A DNA stretch of 44,491 nucleotides from Methyloprofundus sp. (GCA_028599115.1 JAQRMR010000053.1:1-44491); one strand, 5' to 3'. Shown: positions 1 to 11,270, numbered from the stretch's first letter. A program made the numbers and translations. The notes: a model not told the origin generated them from the letters alone.

Positions 1-129
1 CATGTAAGTACGCCATTTCAATTAACTAATCAGCAAAATGTAGTACAGGGTGAGGTGCGCTCTACTGGGATTTATTTACAGGAAAATGGAAGTGTGGGAA
101 CGATTCAGCAAATAGATTATAAGGTTTAG
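1..129 (+). CDS. 3' end of a truncated CDS (C-terminus ...GTIQQIDYKV*), product unknown
   Basis: Frame 1 is open from base 1 to a TAG at 127-129 (HVSTPFQLTNQQNVVQGEVRSTGIYLQENGSVGTIQQIDYKV*); start lies outside the window. Confidence 0.45.
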   Translation, partial: HVSTPFQLTNQQNVVQGEVRSTGIYLQENGSVGTIQQIDYKV

Positions 130-374
130 GCTTGAGTTGATAAGTTGTTGAGCTTTTTAATGGCAACGAATTTATTTTCTGTGGTTAATTCCATTTCAAA
201 ATAGCCATAAATGCCATCGTGACTGAGAAATTGCTTAATATTATGCGCAGGAAATTTTATTAAGCGGCCATCATCAGCACGGGTGGAGATATTTTTTGCT
301 GAGCCCTGATAAACACGTAAAAACTGTTCAGCAGAGATGCCCAGTTGGAAGCGAATAAATTGATGTTTTGCCAT
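126..374 (-). CDS. DUF2835 family small protein
   Basis: 82 aa ORF resembling the DUF2835 family (MAKHQFIRFQLGISAEQFLRVYQGSAKNI...). Confidence 0.7.
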   Translation of the reverse strand: MAKHQFIRFQLGISAEQFLRVYQGSAKNISTRADDGRLIKFPAHNIKQFLSHDGIYGYFEMELTTENKFVAIKKLNNLSTQA

Positions 375-396
375 AATTGAGAATATAAATACGGGT

Positions 397-436
397 TAAA
401 AAGCCACCACTGTCCTGTATCAGTGGTGGCTTTTTA
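397..436 (-). terminator. Rho-independent terminator downstream of htpX (also upstream of the DUF2835 gene)
   Basis: Perfect 16-bp stem taaaaagccaccactg / cagtggtggcttttta, 8-nt loop, A/T tracts. Confidence 0.8.
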
Positions 437-437
437 C

Positions 438-1313
438 TTAACGCTGGTTTTGTAATGCAGCAATACGCTCTTCTAAAGGTGGATGACTCATAAATAGTTT
501 TTTAACTTCTGAACCATTAATAGCAAAAGCAGCTAATTGCCCGGGTAACTCTTCTGGCTCATGTGCACGTTGTAATGCACGTAATGCACCAATCATTTTT
601 TCTTTACCGGCTAAATGTGCGCCGCCTACATCGGCTTTAAATTCGCGGTAGCGAGAGAACCATGCAACAAGCATAGAAGCTAAGAAAGAAAGTACAATTT
701 GTGCAACCAACTGCGTTATAAAATAAGCAATTCCATGACCTTCTTCATTTTTAAAAATAAGACGATCAACGGTATGGCCTATGATTGTTGCAAAGAAATA
801 CACAAACGTATTTACCACGCCTTGCATTAATGCCATTGTTACCATGTCGCCATTAGCAACGTGCGAAATTTCATGTCCCACAACGGCTTCTACTTCGTCT
901 TGTGACATAGCATGTAATAAGCCAGTGCTAACAGCAACTAAAGAGCTATTTTTAGTCATGCCGGTTGCAAAAGCATTGGCATCTGGAGATTGAAAAATAC
1001 CTACTTCAGGCATATCTATACCAGCTTCACGGGCTTGTTTTGCAACAATACTAACCAACCACTGTTCTGTTTGGTTTTGTGCTTGTTCAATAACGTGTAC
1101 TCCCATTGCTCTTTTAGCTGACCATTTGGAAATGGCTAAAGAGATGAAGGACCCTGTCATACCGATAACAGCTGACATCACTAATAAGGCGTTTAAGTTA
1201 AGGTCTACGCCTTGTGCATCTAAAATACCATTTAGGCCTAAAAGGCTGAAAACGATACTAATAACCGCCATAATGGCAATATTAGTGGCTAAAAAAAGAA
1301 CAATTCGCATCAT
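438..1313 (-). CDS. htpX: Protease HtpX (M48 family membrane metalloprotease)
   Basis: Full-length 291 aa; HEISH zinc motif (VVGHEISHVANGD), N-terminal TM helices. Confidence 0.95.
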   Translation of the reverse strand: MMRIVLFLATNIAIMAVISIVFSLLGLNGILDAQGVDLNLNALLVMSAVIGMTGSFISLAISKWSAKRAMGVHVIEQAQNQTEQWLVSIVAKQAREAGIDMPEVGIFQSPDANAFATGMTKNSSLVAVSTGLLHAMSQDEVEAVVGHEISHVANGDMVTMALMQGVVNTFVYFFATIIGHTVDRLIFKNEEGHGIAYFITQLVAQIVLSFLASMLVAWFSRYREFKADVGGAHLAGKEKMIGALRALQRAHEPEELPGQLAAFAINGSEVKKLFMSHPPLEERIAALQNQR

Positions 1314-1439
1314 AGTAGTTAAACCTCAAATAATAGGGATAAAATAAAAATTCACCCGTCTATTTTTATTTTTTATAAGGGTGAGTTGCTATAGATATGG
1401 TGTGCTTCTGCAAAATTACAATACGAAAGGGCTGAGGAA

Positions 1440-2027
1440 ATGAAAAAAGAATTTAAAATAATTAAAAAAGAAGTGATGCATGATGGTTTTTTTAGCCTCA
1501 ATAAATACCAAGTTCAGCATACTTTATTTGCTGGTGGTTGGAGCGAGGTTTTAACGCGTGAACTTTTTGAGCGTGGTAACTGTGTGGCTGTTTTACTTTA
1601 TGATCCAGAAAAAGATAAAGTAGTGATTATTGAGCAATTTCGTTTAGGTCCGATTGATGAACCAAAGAGTGCGTGGATGTTGGAAATTGTCGCAGGTATT
1701 ATTGATGCAGGAGAAACCGCAGAGCAGGTAGCCTATCGAGAGTCGGAAGAAGAGGCGGGCTGTGTGGTAAAGAAAATGCATTTTATTAATGAATTTTATA
1801 CCTCACCGGGTGGTGCATCAGAGAAAATTAGTTTGTTTTACGGGGAAGTTAATTCTGATGATATTGGCGGTTTACATGGATTGGCGCATGAACATGAAGA
1901 TATTTTAGTAAAAACAGTGAGTTCTGAGGAGGCTTATCAAATGATAGAAGATGGGAGAATTGAGTCGGCAATTCCTATTATTGCGATTCAATGGTTAGCA
2001 CTGAATAAACATCATTTACCGGTTTAA
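1440..2027 (+). CDS. nudF: NUDIX hydrolase, ADP-ribose pyrophosphatase type
   Basis: NUDIX-box-like GIIDAGETAEQVAYRESEEEAG; YTSPGGASEKISLFYGEV typical of ADP-ribose pyrophosphatases. Confidence 0.85.
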   Translation: MKKEFKIIKKEVMHDGFFSLNKYQVQHTLFAGGWSEVLTRELFERGNCVAVLLYDPEKDKVVIIEQFRLGPIDEPKSAWMLEIVAGIIDAGETAEQVAYRESEEEAGCVVKKMHFINEFYTSPGGASEKISLFYGEVNSDDIGGLHGLAHEHEDILVKTVSSEEAYQMIEDGRIESAIPIIAIQWLALNKHHLPV

Positions 2028-2083
2028 AACTGCTAGAATGAATAGTTCATATTTTTAGTTTGATTGCATAGGGAAGTACAGAT

Positions 2084-3475
2084 TTGACACACGTTCAAGA
2101 TATAACCAGCTCCATGTCTTCATTGGAGCGCCGCGCGACTTTATCCTTATCGAGTATTTATGCATTACGCATGCTCGGTTTATTTATGATTTTGCCGGTA
2201 TTGTCTTTATTTGCCGAGACTTTAGAGGATGCTACACCTTTATTAATTGGTTTGGCGATTAGTATTTATGGATTGACGCAGGCTTTATTACAAATTCCTT
2301 TTGGTTTATTGTCTGACCGATTTGGGCGTAAGAAAATCATTATTATTGGTTTGATTTTGTTTACCTCAGGTAGCATTGTCGCGGCACTTTCTACCAGCAT
2401 TTATGGTGTTTTAATCGGTCGAGCCTTGCAAGGCAGTGGCGCTATTGCAGCAGCGATTATGGCACTGGTGGCAGACTTAACCGATGAAGTGCATCGCACA
2501 AAAGCAATGGCGATGATTGGCGCAAGTATTGGTGTTTCTTTTGGCGTGGCTATGACAATAGGGCCAATTATTGCAGGCTTTGCAGGTGTCCAAGGGGTTT
2601 TTTGGTTAACTGCAATGCTGTCATTTTTAGCCATTTTTGTGGTTTTATTTATTGTGCCTAACCCAACCCAATTAAAAGTACATAGAGATGCTGAGTTAGA
2701 CCCTAAGCAGTTTATTAATGTTTTAAAAAATAAAGATTTATTGCGCTTAGATTACGGTATTTTTATTTTGCATTTAATTTTAACGGCAAGTTTTATTGTT
2801 GTGCCGTTATTGTTGCGTGATGCAGGCTTGTTAGCGAAAGATCATTGGATGGTGTATTTACCTGTCTTAGTTTTATCGATGGCGATGATTGTGCCTTTTG
2901 TTATTATTGCTGAGAAAAAGCGCAAAATGAAAGTAGTGTTTATTGGTGCAGTTGCTACAGTTTTATTGGCTGATTTAGCGCTCTATTATTTTGATAATAC
3001 CCTGTGGTATTTAATTGCTGGTTTAGGTTTATTTTTTTGTGGCTTTAACTTATTAGAAGCGACTTTGCCTTCTTTGATTTCCAAAACAGCACCGGGTAAC
3101 TTAAAAGGTACCGCTATGGGCGCGTATTCTAGTTCGCAATTTATGGGCGCTTTTGTAGGTGGCTCAATAGGTGGCTGGATTTATGGAGAATGGGGCGCAA
3201 ATTACGTGTTTTTATTGTGTGCCGTTGCTGCCAGTACTTGGTTAATTGTCGCTTTGTTTATGAATGCACCGCAATATCTAGCAAATTTATTAGTCTCAAC
3301 TGAAGATATAGCCGAAGAACATATTGCTGGTTTTATGACCGCTGTTTTAGAGGTAAAAGGGGTCGCTAGTCATATACTGCAAGCGAATGAGCAGGTTTTA
3401 TATATTAAAGTCGATAATAGTCAGTTGGATAAAGAGCGCTTGCAAGCGATAATTACTCAGCATACTGAGGGGTGA
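2084..3475 (+). CDS. MFS transporter, YajR-like, with small C-terminal domain
   Basis: 12-TM MFS protein with LSDRFGRKK motif and a C-terminal ~65 aa soluble extension; start may be TTG 2084 or the internal ATG (MSSLERR...). Confidence 0.8.
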   Translation: MTHVQDITSSMSSLERRATLSLSSIYALRMLGLFMILPVLSLFAETLEDATPLLIGLAISIYGLTQALLQIPFGLLSDRFGRKKIIIIGLILFTSGSIVAALSTSIYGVLIGRALQGSGAIAAAIMALVADLTDEVHRTKAMAMIGASIGVSFGVAMTIGPIIAGFAGVQGVFWLTAMLSFLAIFVVLFIVPNPTQLKVHRDAELDPKQFINVLKNKDLLRLDYGIFILHLILTASFIVVPLLLRDAGLLAKDHWMVYLPVLVLSMAMIVPFVIIAEKKRKMKVVFIGAVATVLLADLALYYFDNTLWYLIAGLGLFFCGFNLLEATLPSLISKTAPGNLKGTAMGAYSSSQFMGAFVGGSIGGWIYGEWGANYVFLLCAVAASTWLIVALFMNAPQYLANLLVSTEDIAEEHIAGFMTAVLEVKGVASHILQANEQVLYIKVDNSQLDKERLQAIITQHTEG

Positions 3476-3543
3476 AAATTCAATAATATCCGAGTTTGAC
3501 TTGTCTTTCGGGTGTTATTAAACCCTCGTCCCTGAGGTATAAA

Positions 3544-4521
3544 TTAGAGATTGGATAATGCGAGTTCTAGTTGTTGCCAGTCTTGTTCTGTTTTAGGCAG
3601 CCCAAAACGTAAGCTATGTGGTTGATTAAATAAGCGGGTGAAAACAGCTTGTTGGGCAAGATTTTGGTGTATTGCTTGTGCGTGGTTGGTTTCTATCCAT
3701 TGAAAAAGAGCATTTGAACCCGTAGGAGCTAGTGCATACCCACTCAGAAGCTCCTTTAAACGTTGGCTTTGGTGCTGTAACTGCAGGCGCGTTTGTTGTT
3801 GCCATGCTTTATTTTGTAAAGCATGCGCAGTGACTAATCGGCTAGGGTTGCTAATCGTCCAAGGGCCAAGCTGTTCATTGAGCGCGTCTAAAATAGTAGG
3901 TTCGGCTAATACAAAGCCACTTCTTATACCGGCTAGACCAAAGAATTTGCCAATAGAGCGTAATATAATCAAGCCTTTTTGTGGGCTTAGAGTGCTTAGG
4001 CTTAGTTCGGGGGTGCAATCTATAAAAGCTTCATCAATAATGAGCCAGCCATTTCTTTTGTTGAGTTCTTTTAGCCAAGCTAAGCATTGCTGCTTGCTAA
4101 ATAGTATGCCGCTGGGATTATTGGGGTTAACAAGGACTAAGTTATCTAGGTGTTGGATATTTGCATCAATTTCATTAGGGAGTAAGGTGCGCAGACGGTG
4201 GCCTGCTTTTTTCCAAGCATAGGCGTGTTCTGCATAACTTGGAGCAACAAGCCCAGTTAATCCAGGTTTGCGCAAGAAGGGGAGTGCTTGAATGGCAGCT
4301 TGTGAACCTGCAACGGGGAGTATCGCAGGGCATTGATAATAATTCTGTGCAGTTGCCAGTAAGTTATCCTGCTCTTCAGGTAAGCGTAACCAAATATCGT
4401 TAGGTATGTGCGGTATTGGGTAGCCGTTAGGGTTAATTCCCGTTGATAAGTCTAGCCATTGCTTTAATGGAATTTGATAGTATTCAGCAGCTTCTAATAA
4501 TCGACCTCCATGTTTAAGCAA
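3544..4521 (-). CDS. cobD: Threonine-phosphate decarboxylase (PLP aminotransferase fold), cobalamin biosynthesis
   Basis: LDLSTGINPNGYP, NPNNPSG, and GKFFGLAGIRSGF PLP-lysine region; adjacent to cbiB and cobQ. Confidence 0.85.
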   Translation of the reverse strand: MLKHGGRLLEAAEYYQIPLKQWLDLSTGINPNGYPIPHIPNDIWLRLPEEQDNLLATAQNYYQCPAILPVAGSQAAIQALPFLRKPGLTGLVAPSYAEHAYAWKKAGHRLRTLLPNEIDANIQHLDNLVLVNPNNPSGILFSKQQCLAWLKELNKRNGWLIIDEAFIDCTPELSLSTLSPQKGLIILRSIGKFFGLAGIRSGFVLAEPTILDALNEQLGPWTISNPSRLVTAHALQNKAWQQQTRLQLQHQSQRLKELLSGYALAPTGSNALFQWIETNHAQAIHQNLAQQAVFTRLFNQPHSLRFGLPKTEQDWQQLELALSNL

Positions 4522-5419
4522 GGGTTTCTCCTATAAAGATAAGACTTACCCAGAGAGCCAAGCATAGTAAAACCAGCAGGTTAGCGCGCTTTATGTCTTG
4601 GAATATGGGTGATCGACCTAAGCCGAGTATTGGCTTTTGTTTTAGCTGGCCATGATAAATGGCAGCACCTCCTAGTTGTATTTGCAGTGCGCCTGCGCCA
4701 GAACTCATTACAACACCCGCATTAGGGCTTTCACAGAAGGGACTTTGTTTTTGATAGCAGGCCCAAGCACTTTTTGAGTGACCTAAGAGTAAGTAGCTTA
4801 AGGCAGTGAGTCGAGAGGGAATCCAATTTAAGATATCGTCTAATTTAGCAGCAGCATAGCCGAAGTTTAAATAATGGGTGTTTTTATAACCCCACATCGC
4901 ATCTAAAGTATTGCTTAACCGATAAAAGATAACGCCAACAGGGCCGGCAATAATAAACCAAAAAATGGCCGAGAAAATTGCATCAGCGCCATTTTCTAAA
5001 GTTGTTTCGATGGTTGCTTTACATATTTCGTGGCGACTCATTTGCTGTGTTTCACGACTGACAATCATGGAAATGGCATGCCGTGCCAATTTGAGGTCAT
5101 TAGCAACCAGCGGGCGGTAAACGGCTAAAGTATGTTGCAATAGGCTTTTGGGTGCGATACAAAAATATAAGATGAGGGGGTTAAGGGCAGGACTACTCTG
5201 GGTTAAAATAGAAGTTAAAACCAGTAACGGGCTAATGGCGATTATTAAAGCAATGAAACCACGAGTTTTTTGCTGCTTAATGCTGCTATTTTTTGCATGT
5301 AGTTTACGTTCAAGATAGTTTGCCCAGCGCCCAAAGCCTACTAAAGGGTGGTACTTTTTGGGTTCGCCAAAGATAAAATCAAGTAATAAAGCGACTACAA
5401 CGGTAAAAAAGAGAGACAT
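4514..5419 (-). CDS. cbiB: Adenosylcobinamide-phosphate synthase CbiB/CobD
   Basis: LLLDFIFGEPKKYHPLVGFGRWANYLE...; start placed at MSLFFTVV rather than the ORF-track start, which would overlap cobQ. Confidence 0.9.
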   Translation of the reverse strand: MSLFFTVVVALLLDFIFGEPKKYHPLVGFGRWANYLERKLHAKNSSIKQQKTRGFIALIIAISPLLVLTSILTQSSPALNPLILYFCIAPKSLLQHTLAVYRPLVANDLKLARHAISMIVSRETQQMSRHEICKATIETTLENGADAIFSAIFWFIIAGPVGVIFYRLSNTLDAMWGYKNTHYLNFGYAAAKLDDILNWIPSRLTALSYLLLGHSKSAWACYQKQSPFCESPNAGVVMSSGAGALQIQLGGAAIYHGQLKQKPILGLGRSPIFQDIKRANLLVLLCLALWVSLIFIGETLA

Positions 5420-5456
5420 TAAGTAATTATAAGTTGGGTCGTTACAAAGGAAAAGA

Positions 5457-6923
5457 ATGCAAGCAATAACATTAATGATACAAGGAACAACATCTGATGC
5501 AGGCAAGAGTGCATTGGTCACTGGATTATGCCGGTATTATAAACGCAAAGGACAACGTGTGGTGCCGTTTAAACCACAAAATATGGCCTTAAACAGTGCG
5601 GTGACAATTGATGGTGGCGAAATTGGCCGAGCGCAAGCTGTGCAAGCGCAAGCCTGTGGGTTAGAGCCGCATACGGATATGAATCCTGTGTTATTAAAGC
5701 CTAATTCAGATAAAACCGCTCAAGTTATCCTTCAGGGTAAAGCATTGAATAACTTTAATGCTAAGTCTTATCATGCCTATAAACCTAAAGTGATGCCGGC
5801 TATTTTAGAATCTTATGGTCGCTTAAAACAGCAGTATGATTATATTGTCGTTGAAGGGGCAGGTAGCCCAGCAGAAATTAATTTACGTGATCGTGATGTG
5901 GCCAATATGGGCTTTGCAGAAGAAGTTAATTGTCCAGTTATTATTGTTGCCGATATAGAAAAAGGGGGTGTTTTTGCTCACCTAGTTGGGACATTGGATT
6001 TATTAAGCCAAACTGAGCAAGATCGAGTGTTAGGCTTTGTGATTAACCGATTTCGAGGCGATATTGATATTTTACAGCCGGGCATTGATTGGTTAGAGCA
6101 GCGCACGGGCAAGCCTGTTTTTGGGGTGTTACCGTATTTGCATGGACTGTATTTGGAGTCTGAGGACAGCGTTGCGACTCATCAAGTTGCGATAGAAAAA
6201 AATGACTTTTATATTGTTGTGCCAAGTTTACCAAGAATGAGTAATCATACGGATTTTGATGCTTTACGCTTGCAACCTGGGGTTAATATTCAATTCCTAC
6301 GCCATTCAGATGATTTGCAAAAAGCAGATTTGATTATCTTGCCGGGAAGTAAGTCTGTCAGGGATGATTTGAAATGGCTAAAAGAGCAGGGTTGGGAGGG
6401 GGTTATTCAACAGCACTTACGTTATGGCGGTAAAGTAATGGGCATTTGCGGTGGTTATCAAATGCTAGGAGACATGGTTCATGATCCTTTAGGAGTGGAA
6501 GGAAAGGCTGGCTCTAGTGATGGTTTGGGGTTATTAGCCATGCAAACGCGATTAACCGCTGATAAGCAACTAAAGAGAGTAGAAGGTTGTTTTTATAGTG
6601 ATGATATTGCATTTGCAGGTTATGAAATACATGCAGGTATTTCTGAAGGTGAGGCGTTATTAAAACCATTCTTAAAAATGTCATCAGGTGAGAGTGAAGG
6701 CGCGGTATCAAGTGATAATAAAATTATAGGAACGTATGTACATGGGATTTTTGATATAACTCAGGCCTGTGAGGCGCTATTAAAATGGGCAGGAGTTGGT
6801 GAAATTTCTATGGTAGATTTTTCGGAGTTGTCAGAGCAAGGAATAGACTTGATGGCTGATACGGTAGAGGCTTATTTGGATCATTCAAAACTTGAAAATA
6901 CTATCACTTTGTTTGGTAACTAA
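5457..6923 (+). CDS. cobQ: Cobyric acid synthase (adenosylcobyric acid synthase, glutamine-hydrolysing)
   Basis: [21 protein letters not shown]-loop, [19 protein letters not shown] glutaminase motif. Confidence 0.95.
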   Translation: MQAITLMIQGTTSDAGKSALVTGLCRYYKRKGQRVVPFKPQNMALNSAVTIDGGEIGRAQAVQAQACGLEPHTDMNPVLLKPNSDKTAQVILQGKALNNFNAKSYHAYKPKVMPAILESYGRLKQQYDYIVVEGAGSPAEINLRDRDVANMGFAEEVNCPVIIVADIEKGGVFAHLVGTLDLLSQTEQDRVLGFVINRFRGDIDILQPGIDWLEQRTGKPVFGVLPYLHGLYLESEDSVATHQVAIEKNDFYIVVPSLPRMSNHTDFDALRLQPGVNIQFLRHSDDLQKADLIILPGSKSVRDDLKWLKEQGWEGVIQQHLRYGGKVMGICGGYQMLGDMVHDPLGVEGKAGSSDGLGLLAMQTRLTADKQLKRVEGCFYSDDIAFAGYEIHAGISEGEALLKPFLKMSSGESEGAVSSDNKIIGTYVHGIFDITQACEALLKWAGVGEISMVDFSELSEQGIDLMADTVEAYLDHSKLENTITLFGN

Positions 6924-6958
6924 AGAGGCTCAGCACTTTTAGTGATGAGCCTCTTTAG
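6920..6958. terminator. Bidirectional terminator between convergent cobQ and lipoprotein gene
   Basis: Perfect 13-bp inverted repeat ctaaagaggctca / tgagcctctttag. Confidence 0.8.
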
Positions 6959-6967
6959 TTGGTAGTA

Positions 6968-7306
6968 TTAAATATTATTTCTAACGGCAGTACCACGAAC
7001 TTGAGTGCAAGTATTACTCCATAAAATCCAATATTGAAAGTAAGAATCTGCTGTTATTTGGATAAGAGCATCTGTTTCAGGGACTTGAATTAGTGCGTCT
7101 TCTAGTGCATCTTTTGATTCATTGCCATCTGTTAGAGGAATTAACCCGAGTAGAGAGTAATAGCAATCATTTCCTTCTACCTCTTCGAGGATAGTATAGC
7201 TATTAGGTGCTAATGGGATGTTTGATGCGGAAACTCCGCCAGGGATATGTGCGCAAGCGGTTAAAAAAGAAAGGACTATAAGTGATAATGAAATTTTACG
7301 AAACAT
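6968..7306 (-). CDS. Small lipoprotein (possibly TRL-like)
   Basis: 112 aa, signal with LTAC lipobox (VLSFLTACAHIPGG). Confidence 0.65.
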   Translation of the reverse strand: MFRKISLSLIVLSFLTACAHIPGGVSASNIPLAPNSYTILEEVEGNDCYYSLLGLIPLTDGNESKDALEDALIQVPETDALIQITADSYFQYWILWSNTCTQVRGTAVRNNI

Positions 7307-7397
7307 GGAAATCCTATGGTGCAGATAGTTAATGTTAGTCTTTAGTATAACCTTAATTAATTAAACATTAAACTGTGTGTTCAGAGTGTGCTTCCTG

Positions 7398-8852
7398 TTA
7401 TTTTGTAATGACTGGCATAGCCCCATTTTCATTACGTTTTTTATTGTTAGTATCCCAGATGAGCAAGTCTACATAACTACGAATATTGGTCACATAGATG
7501 ACAGGTTCTTTGCCCCGAGCATAGCCATGCTTAGTTTGTGAATACCATTTTTTCTGAGATAGCAGGGGTAGCATTTCTTTAACATCAACCCATTTATCCG
7601 GATTTTTTCCAAATCGTTGGGCTAGGATACGAGCATCATTAACATGTCCAAAACCTACATTATAGGAAGCTAGGGCAAACCAGGTTCTGTCAGGTTCTTG
7701 AATTCTATTGGGGAATTTCTTGATACGCTGTTTTAAATAAAGCGCACCACCATAAATACTTTGTTTAGGGTCAGTTCTGTCAGTAACATGCAGGCCTTTT
7801 GCCGTACTTTGGGTAAGCATCATTAGGCCCCTGACACCCGTTGGAGAAACTGCTCGTTTATTCCAGTGAGATTCTTGATAGCTGATGGCAGCAAGTAGTC
7901 GCCAATCAATTTTATGTTTATTGGCGGCTTCTTTGAATAAATTCAGATAAAGTGGAAGGCGGCTGGAAACATGTTTTTTAAAGGTGCAGTTGCCTACATA
8001 GCGTATTTGTTTAACATGGCCATAATGGCGTTCAAGTAGTTGTGCAAGTGTTTTATTTTGTTGTATTTTTTTAAAGAATAATGCAGCCTCATTGTATAGG
8101 CTTAAGTCGTCAGACTTTGTAAAAGCCCAAGCAAATCGTCTTGGTGGGCTAATATCAAATGCAACATGTAGCTTAGGGTAAAAGCGGCGCAACAGTGTGA
8201 TTTGATTAGAGTCTGCAACGGTGTAATCAATGAGTCTTTCATTAATCAGGTAAAGCAATTCATCGGTTTCAAGTTCGGTATTAACTAGCCATTGAAGTTC
8301 AGGTGTCTCTTCTTTTAATAGTAATAAGGATTCATTATGGCTCGTTCCTTGAACGATTTCTAATATTCCTTGGCTAAGGTCCTCAGGTTTTTTAGGACGT
8401 TTTGTCCCTGATCGATAAACGAGTTGTTCTGTAATTTTTTGGTAGGCTGGGGTGAAAAGCAGGTGTTTATTACGCTCTTCGGTAATCGTTAGCCCAGCGG
8501 CAGAAAAATCAGCAAAACCACCTTGTTCAGTTTGTAACAAAATCTCAGAAAAAGTGGCAGGAACTTTGAAGTTAACTTTAACGCCTAAGTGCTGAGCAAA
8601 CAGGGTCACTAAATCATATTCTAAACCAGAAAAACCAGAGGCATTCTCATAAAAGGTTGTTTGGTCATAGCGACTGAGAACTGTAATAGAGCCTAGTTGT
8701 TTAACCCTGTCCAGTTGATTAATATAATAAGCGACCTTTTTATTACTATCTGAAAGGCTTCCAAAGAGAAGGAAGAATAATAAAAAAAGTCGCTTAAAAA
8801 GCAAAATTAACGAAGTGCTTTGTAATGGTTGATTAAGCCATTGGTCGAACAA
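7398..8852 (-). CDS. mltF: Membrane-bound lytic murein transglycosylase F (SBP-bac-3 + SLT domains)
   Basis: N-terminal solute-binding-like domain; SLT motif [27 protein letters not shown]; start uncertain (TTG near 8804 would avoid overlap with pgi). Confidence 0.9.
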   Translation of the reverse strand: MFDQWLNQPLQSTSLILLFKRLFLLFFLLFGSLSDSNKKVAYYINQLDRVKQLGSITVLSRYDQTTFYENASGFSGLEYDLVTLFAQHLGVKVNFKVPATFSEILLQTEQGGFADFSAAGLTITEERNKHLLFTPAYQKITEQLVYRSGTKRPKKPEDLSQGILEIVQGTSHNESLLLLKEETPELQWLVNTELETDELLYLINERLIDYTVADSNQITLLRRFYPKLHVAFDISPPRRFAWAFTKSDDLSLYNEAALFFKKIQQNKTLAQLLERHYGHVKQIRYVGNCTFKKHVSSRLPLYLNLFKEAANKHKIDWRLLAAISYQESHWNKRAVSPTGVRGLMMLTQSTAKGLHVTDRTDPKQSIYGGALYLKQRIKKFPNRIQEPDRTWFALASYNVGFGHVNDARILAQRFGKNPDKWVDVKEMLPLLSQKKWYSQTKHGYARGKEPVIYVTNIRSYVDLLIWDTNNKKRNENGAMPVITK

Positions 8853-10432
8853 TCATGAGCGGTTACTTTATGATCGCCTTCAAGTTGAGGGAAGATATTT
8901 TTTGCGAGTACTTTACCTAGTTCAACGCCCATTTGATCGTAGCTATTAACATTCCATACCTTGCCTTGCACAAAAATCTTATGTTCATAAAGAGCAATGA
9001 GTTTCCCTAGGCAATGAGGGGTTAATTTTTTGAATAAAAATGAATTAGTTGGGCGGTTACCAGAAAATACTTTGGCGGCAACGACATTATCGCAAGCGTC
9101 ATCACCTAATGCAGTTCTAACTTCATCCGTTGTTTTACCTTTCATTAATGCTTCTGTTTGAGCTAAAAAGTTAGAAATTAAAATATCGTGGTGTTCTTCT
9201 AAGTCGTAATGGCTTTGTGCTGGCGCTAAGAAATCACAAGGGATCAATTTTGTGCCCTGGTGAATGAGTTGATAAAAGGCGTGCTGTCCGTTAGTACCTG
9301 GTTGTCCCCAGATTATAGGGCCAGTGCTGTAGTCTGTTGCCTTACCTTCTAGATCAACACTTTTACCATTACTTTCCATGTCGCCTTGTTGAAAGTAATC
9401 AGCAAAAAACTGCATCGTATGGTCGTAAGGGAGCATTGCATGAGATTCGGCATTAAAGAAATTGTTATACCAAACACCTAATAACCCCATAATGACAGGG
9501 ATGTTTTCTTCAAAATCTGTATTTGCAAAATGCTGGTCAGCATCGTGAGCGCCTTCAAGAAGCTGCTCAAAATTATCCATACCAAGATATAAAGCAATAG
9601 ATAAGCCAATGGAAGACCAGAGTGAATAACGTCCGCCAACCCAATTCCAAAATTCAAACATATTATCGGGGTCTATACCGAAGTCTGTGACATTTTGTTT
9701 ATGAGTTGATAAGGCCACAAAGTGTTTTGCAACGGCAGAGGTATCATCGGTGTCTTTTAGTAACCAAGCACGTGCAGAATTTGCATTGGTCATGGTTTCA
9801 TGTGTGCTGAAGGTCTTAGAGGCAACTAGAAATAAAGTTGTTTCTGGGGATACTTTATTGAGTGTTTCAACTAAGTCAGCTTGGTCGATATTAGAAACAA
9901 AATGTACGCTCATGCCTTCAATAGCATAAGGTGTTAAGGCTTTTGTTACCATTTTGGGGCCTAAATCAGAGCCGCCAATGCCTATGTTGACAATATCAGT
10001 GATTTTCTTGCCTGTGTAACCTTGCCATTCGCCTGAGTGTACTTTTTCGCAAAAGCCACGCATTTTTTGTAAAGCTGCATTAATCTGCGGCATAACGTCT
10101 ATGCCGTCAACGAGTACAGGTGTATTGCTGCGATTACGCAATGCTGTGTGTAAAACAGCTCGGCCTTCTGTTTTATTTATTTTTTCACCCTTAAACATAT
10201 CTGCTATATGTGATTTTAAATTGACAGAGTTTGCTAAGTTGATGAGTAAAGGGAGTGTGTCGTCATTGATTCTATTTTTTGAGTAGTCAAAAAGTAGGTC
10301 ATCAAACTGAGTTGAGTGCTGAGTAAACCGGTTTGATTCAGCTGCAAATAAGTCTCTTAAGTGTAATTTATCGACGTGTTTCTGGTGTTCTTTTAAAGCT
10401 AACCATTCTGGTGAGCTAGTTAGATGAGACAT
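8807..10432 (-). CDS. pgi: Glucose-6-phosphate isomerase
   Basis: 541 aa; [39 protein letters not shown] motifs. Confidence 0.97.
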   Translation of the reverse strand: MSHLTSSPEWLALKEHQKHVDKLHLRDLFAAESNRFTQHSTQFDDLLFDYSKNRINDDTLPLLINLANSVNLKSHIADMFKGEKINKTEGRAVLHTALRNRSNTPVLVDGIDVMPQINAALQKMRGFCEKVHSGEWQGYTGKKITDIVNIGIGGSDLGPKMVTKALTPYAIEGMSVHFVSNIDQADLVETLNKVSPETTLFLVASKTFSTHETMTNANSARAWLLKDTDDTSAVAKHFVALSTHKQNVTDFGIDPDNMFEFWNWVGGRYSLWSSIGLSIALYLGMDNFEQLLEGAHDADQHFANTDFEENIPVIMGLLGVWYNNFFNAESHAMLPYDHTMQFFADYFQQGDMESNGKSVDLEGKATDYSTGPIIWGQPGTNGQHAFYQLIHQGTKLIPCDFLAPAQSHYDLEEHHDILISNFLAQTEALMKGKTTDEVRTALGDDACDNVVAAKVFSGNRPTNSFLFKKLTPHCLGKLIALYEHKIFVQGKVWNVNSYDQMGVELGKVLAKNIFPQLEGDHKVTAHDCSTNGLINHYKALR

Positions 10433-10676
10433 GTAAGGACCTTAAATTGCGTAAATATTATTAAAATTTTACGAAATGCTGGGCACTATAGCAATAGCAA
10501 TATAAGGATTTGCTTAAGTTAGCGTCTAATAAGCTGTTAATTTATGTGTAAGAATCTTCCTTTGTGAGGGGCTATATGATAGAGTTTGAATATGTTTTGA
10601 CACATTTATATGTGCTTATATGAGTGCTATGCAAAACATTAATAGAATTATAAAAAAATAATAGAGGAAGGTATTT

Positions 10677-11270
10677 ATGAACACAAAAGGCATTATGAGA
10701 AGTGGTTTCATCGCACTGCTAAGTATGTTGTTTTCAGCTAGTGTATTTGCACATGGTGGGGCAGCGGGTACTGATACAGATCAGTGTAAATTTGAACTAG
10801 AACCCGAGCACTGGATTCACTATACGGCATATCAGCCTATAGCTTTTCCAGCTGAGGATTTTTGTGCGAATATCCCAAGTTTAGATACGATGACATTGCT
10901 TGTTTTTGATTATCAAGATGTTAGATATCGTAGTAGAGCAGTTGAATTTGAAATTACCAAAGAGCCAGAGGGAACTCGTGTCTTTTATCAAGCAGCAAAA
11001 AAGCATAAATCTGGGTCAGTTAAATTAACTTTACCTAAAGGTCTTTCTGAAGCAGGTAAATATTTAATTCATATCACGCTTTTACAAGGTAACGGCGAAA
11101 GATTAGATGCGCATATGGGCTTTAATGTTGGTGCTGGACAAGCTTCAAGCATGAAAGACTTATTTATGTATGCATTATTCTTATTTGCGGGCCTTTATAT
11201 CTTATATCTGTCAAATGCAGGGTTCAAAAGCAAGGTAGATGAGATTATTGCTGGTATTAAGAAAGCATAA
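10677..11270 (+). CDS. Exported, C-terminally membrane-anchored protein with predicted mature N-terminal His (putative copper-associated)
   Basis: Signal peptide ...FSASVFA^HGGAAG, ~150 aa predicted beta-rich domain, C-terminal TM MYALFLFAGLYILYL followed by basic tail. Confidence 0.7.
   Translation: MNTKGIMRSGFIALLSMLFSASVFAHGGAAGTDTDQCKFELEPEHWIHYTAYQPIAFPAEDFCANIPSLDTMTLLVFDYQDVRYRSRAVEFEITKEPEGTRVFYQAAKKHKSGSVKLTLPKGLSEAGKYLIHITLLQGNGERLDAHMGFNVGAGQASSMKDLFMYALFLFAGLYILYLSNAGFKSKVDEIIAGIKKA

Noticed and set aside
781-1347. + strand ORFs at 781-993 and 1126-1347
   Set aside because: Antisense to htpX; low-complexity translations with no recognisable domain.
3830-4222. 130 aa + strand ORF
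   Set aside because: Antisense shadow of the cobD-type decarboxylase.
5420-5521. N-terminal extension of the cbiB ORF
   Set aside because: Would overlap the divergent cobQ start; typical CbiB begins near MSLFFTVV.
10601-10614. Short palindrome cacat-ttat-atgtg upstream of the copper cluster
   Set aside because: Only 5-bp arms in AT-rich DNA; too weak to call an operator without conservation data.
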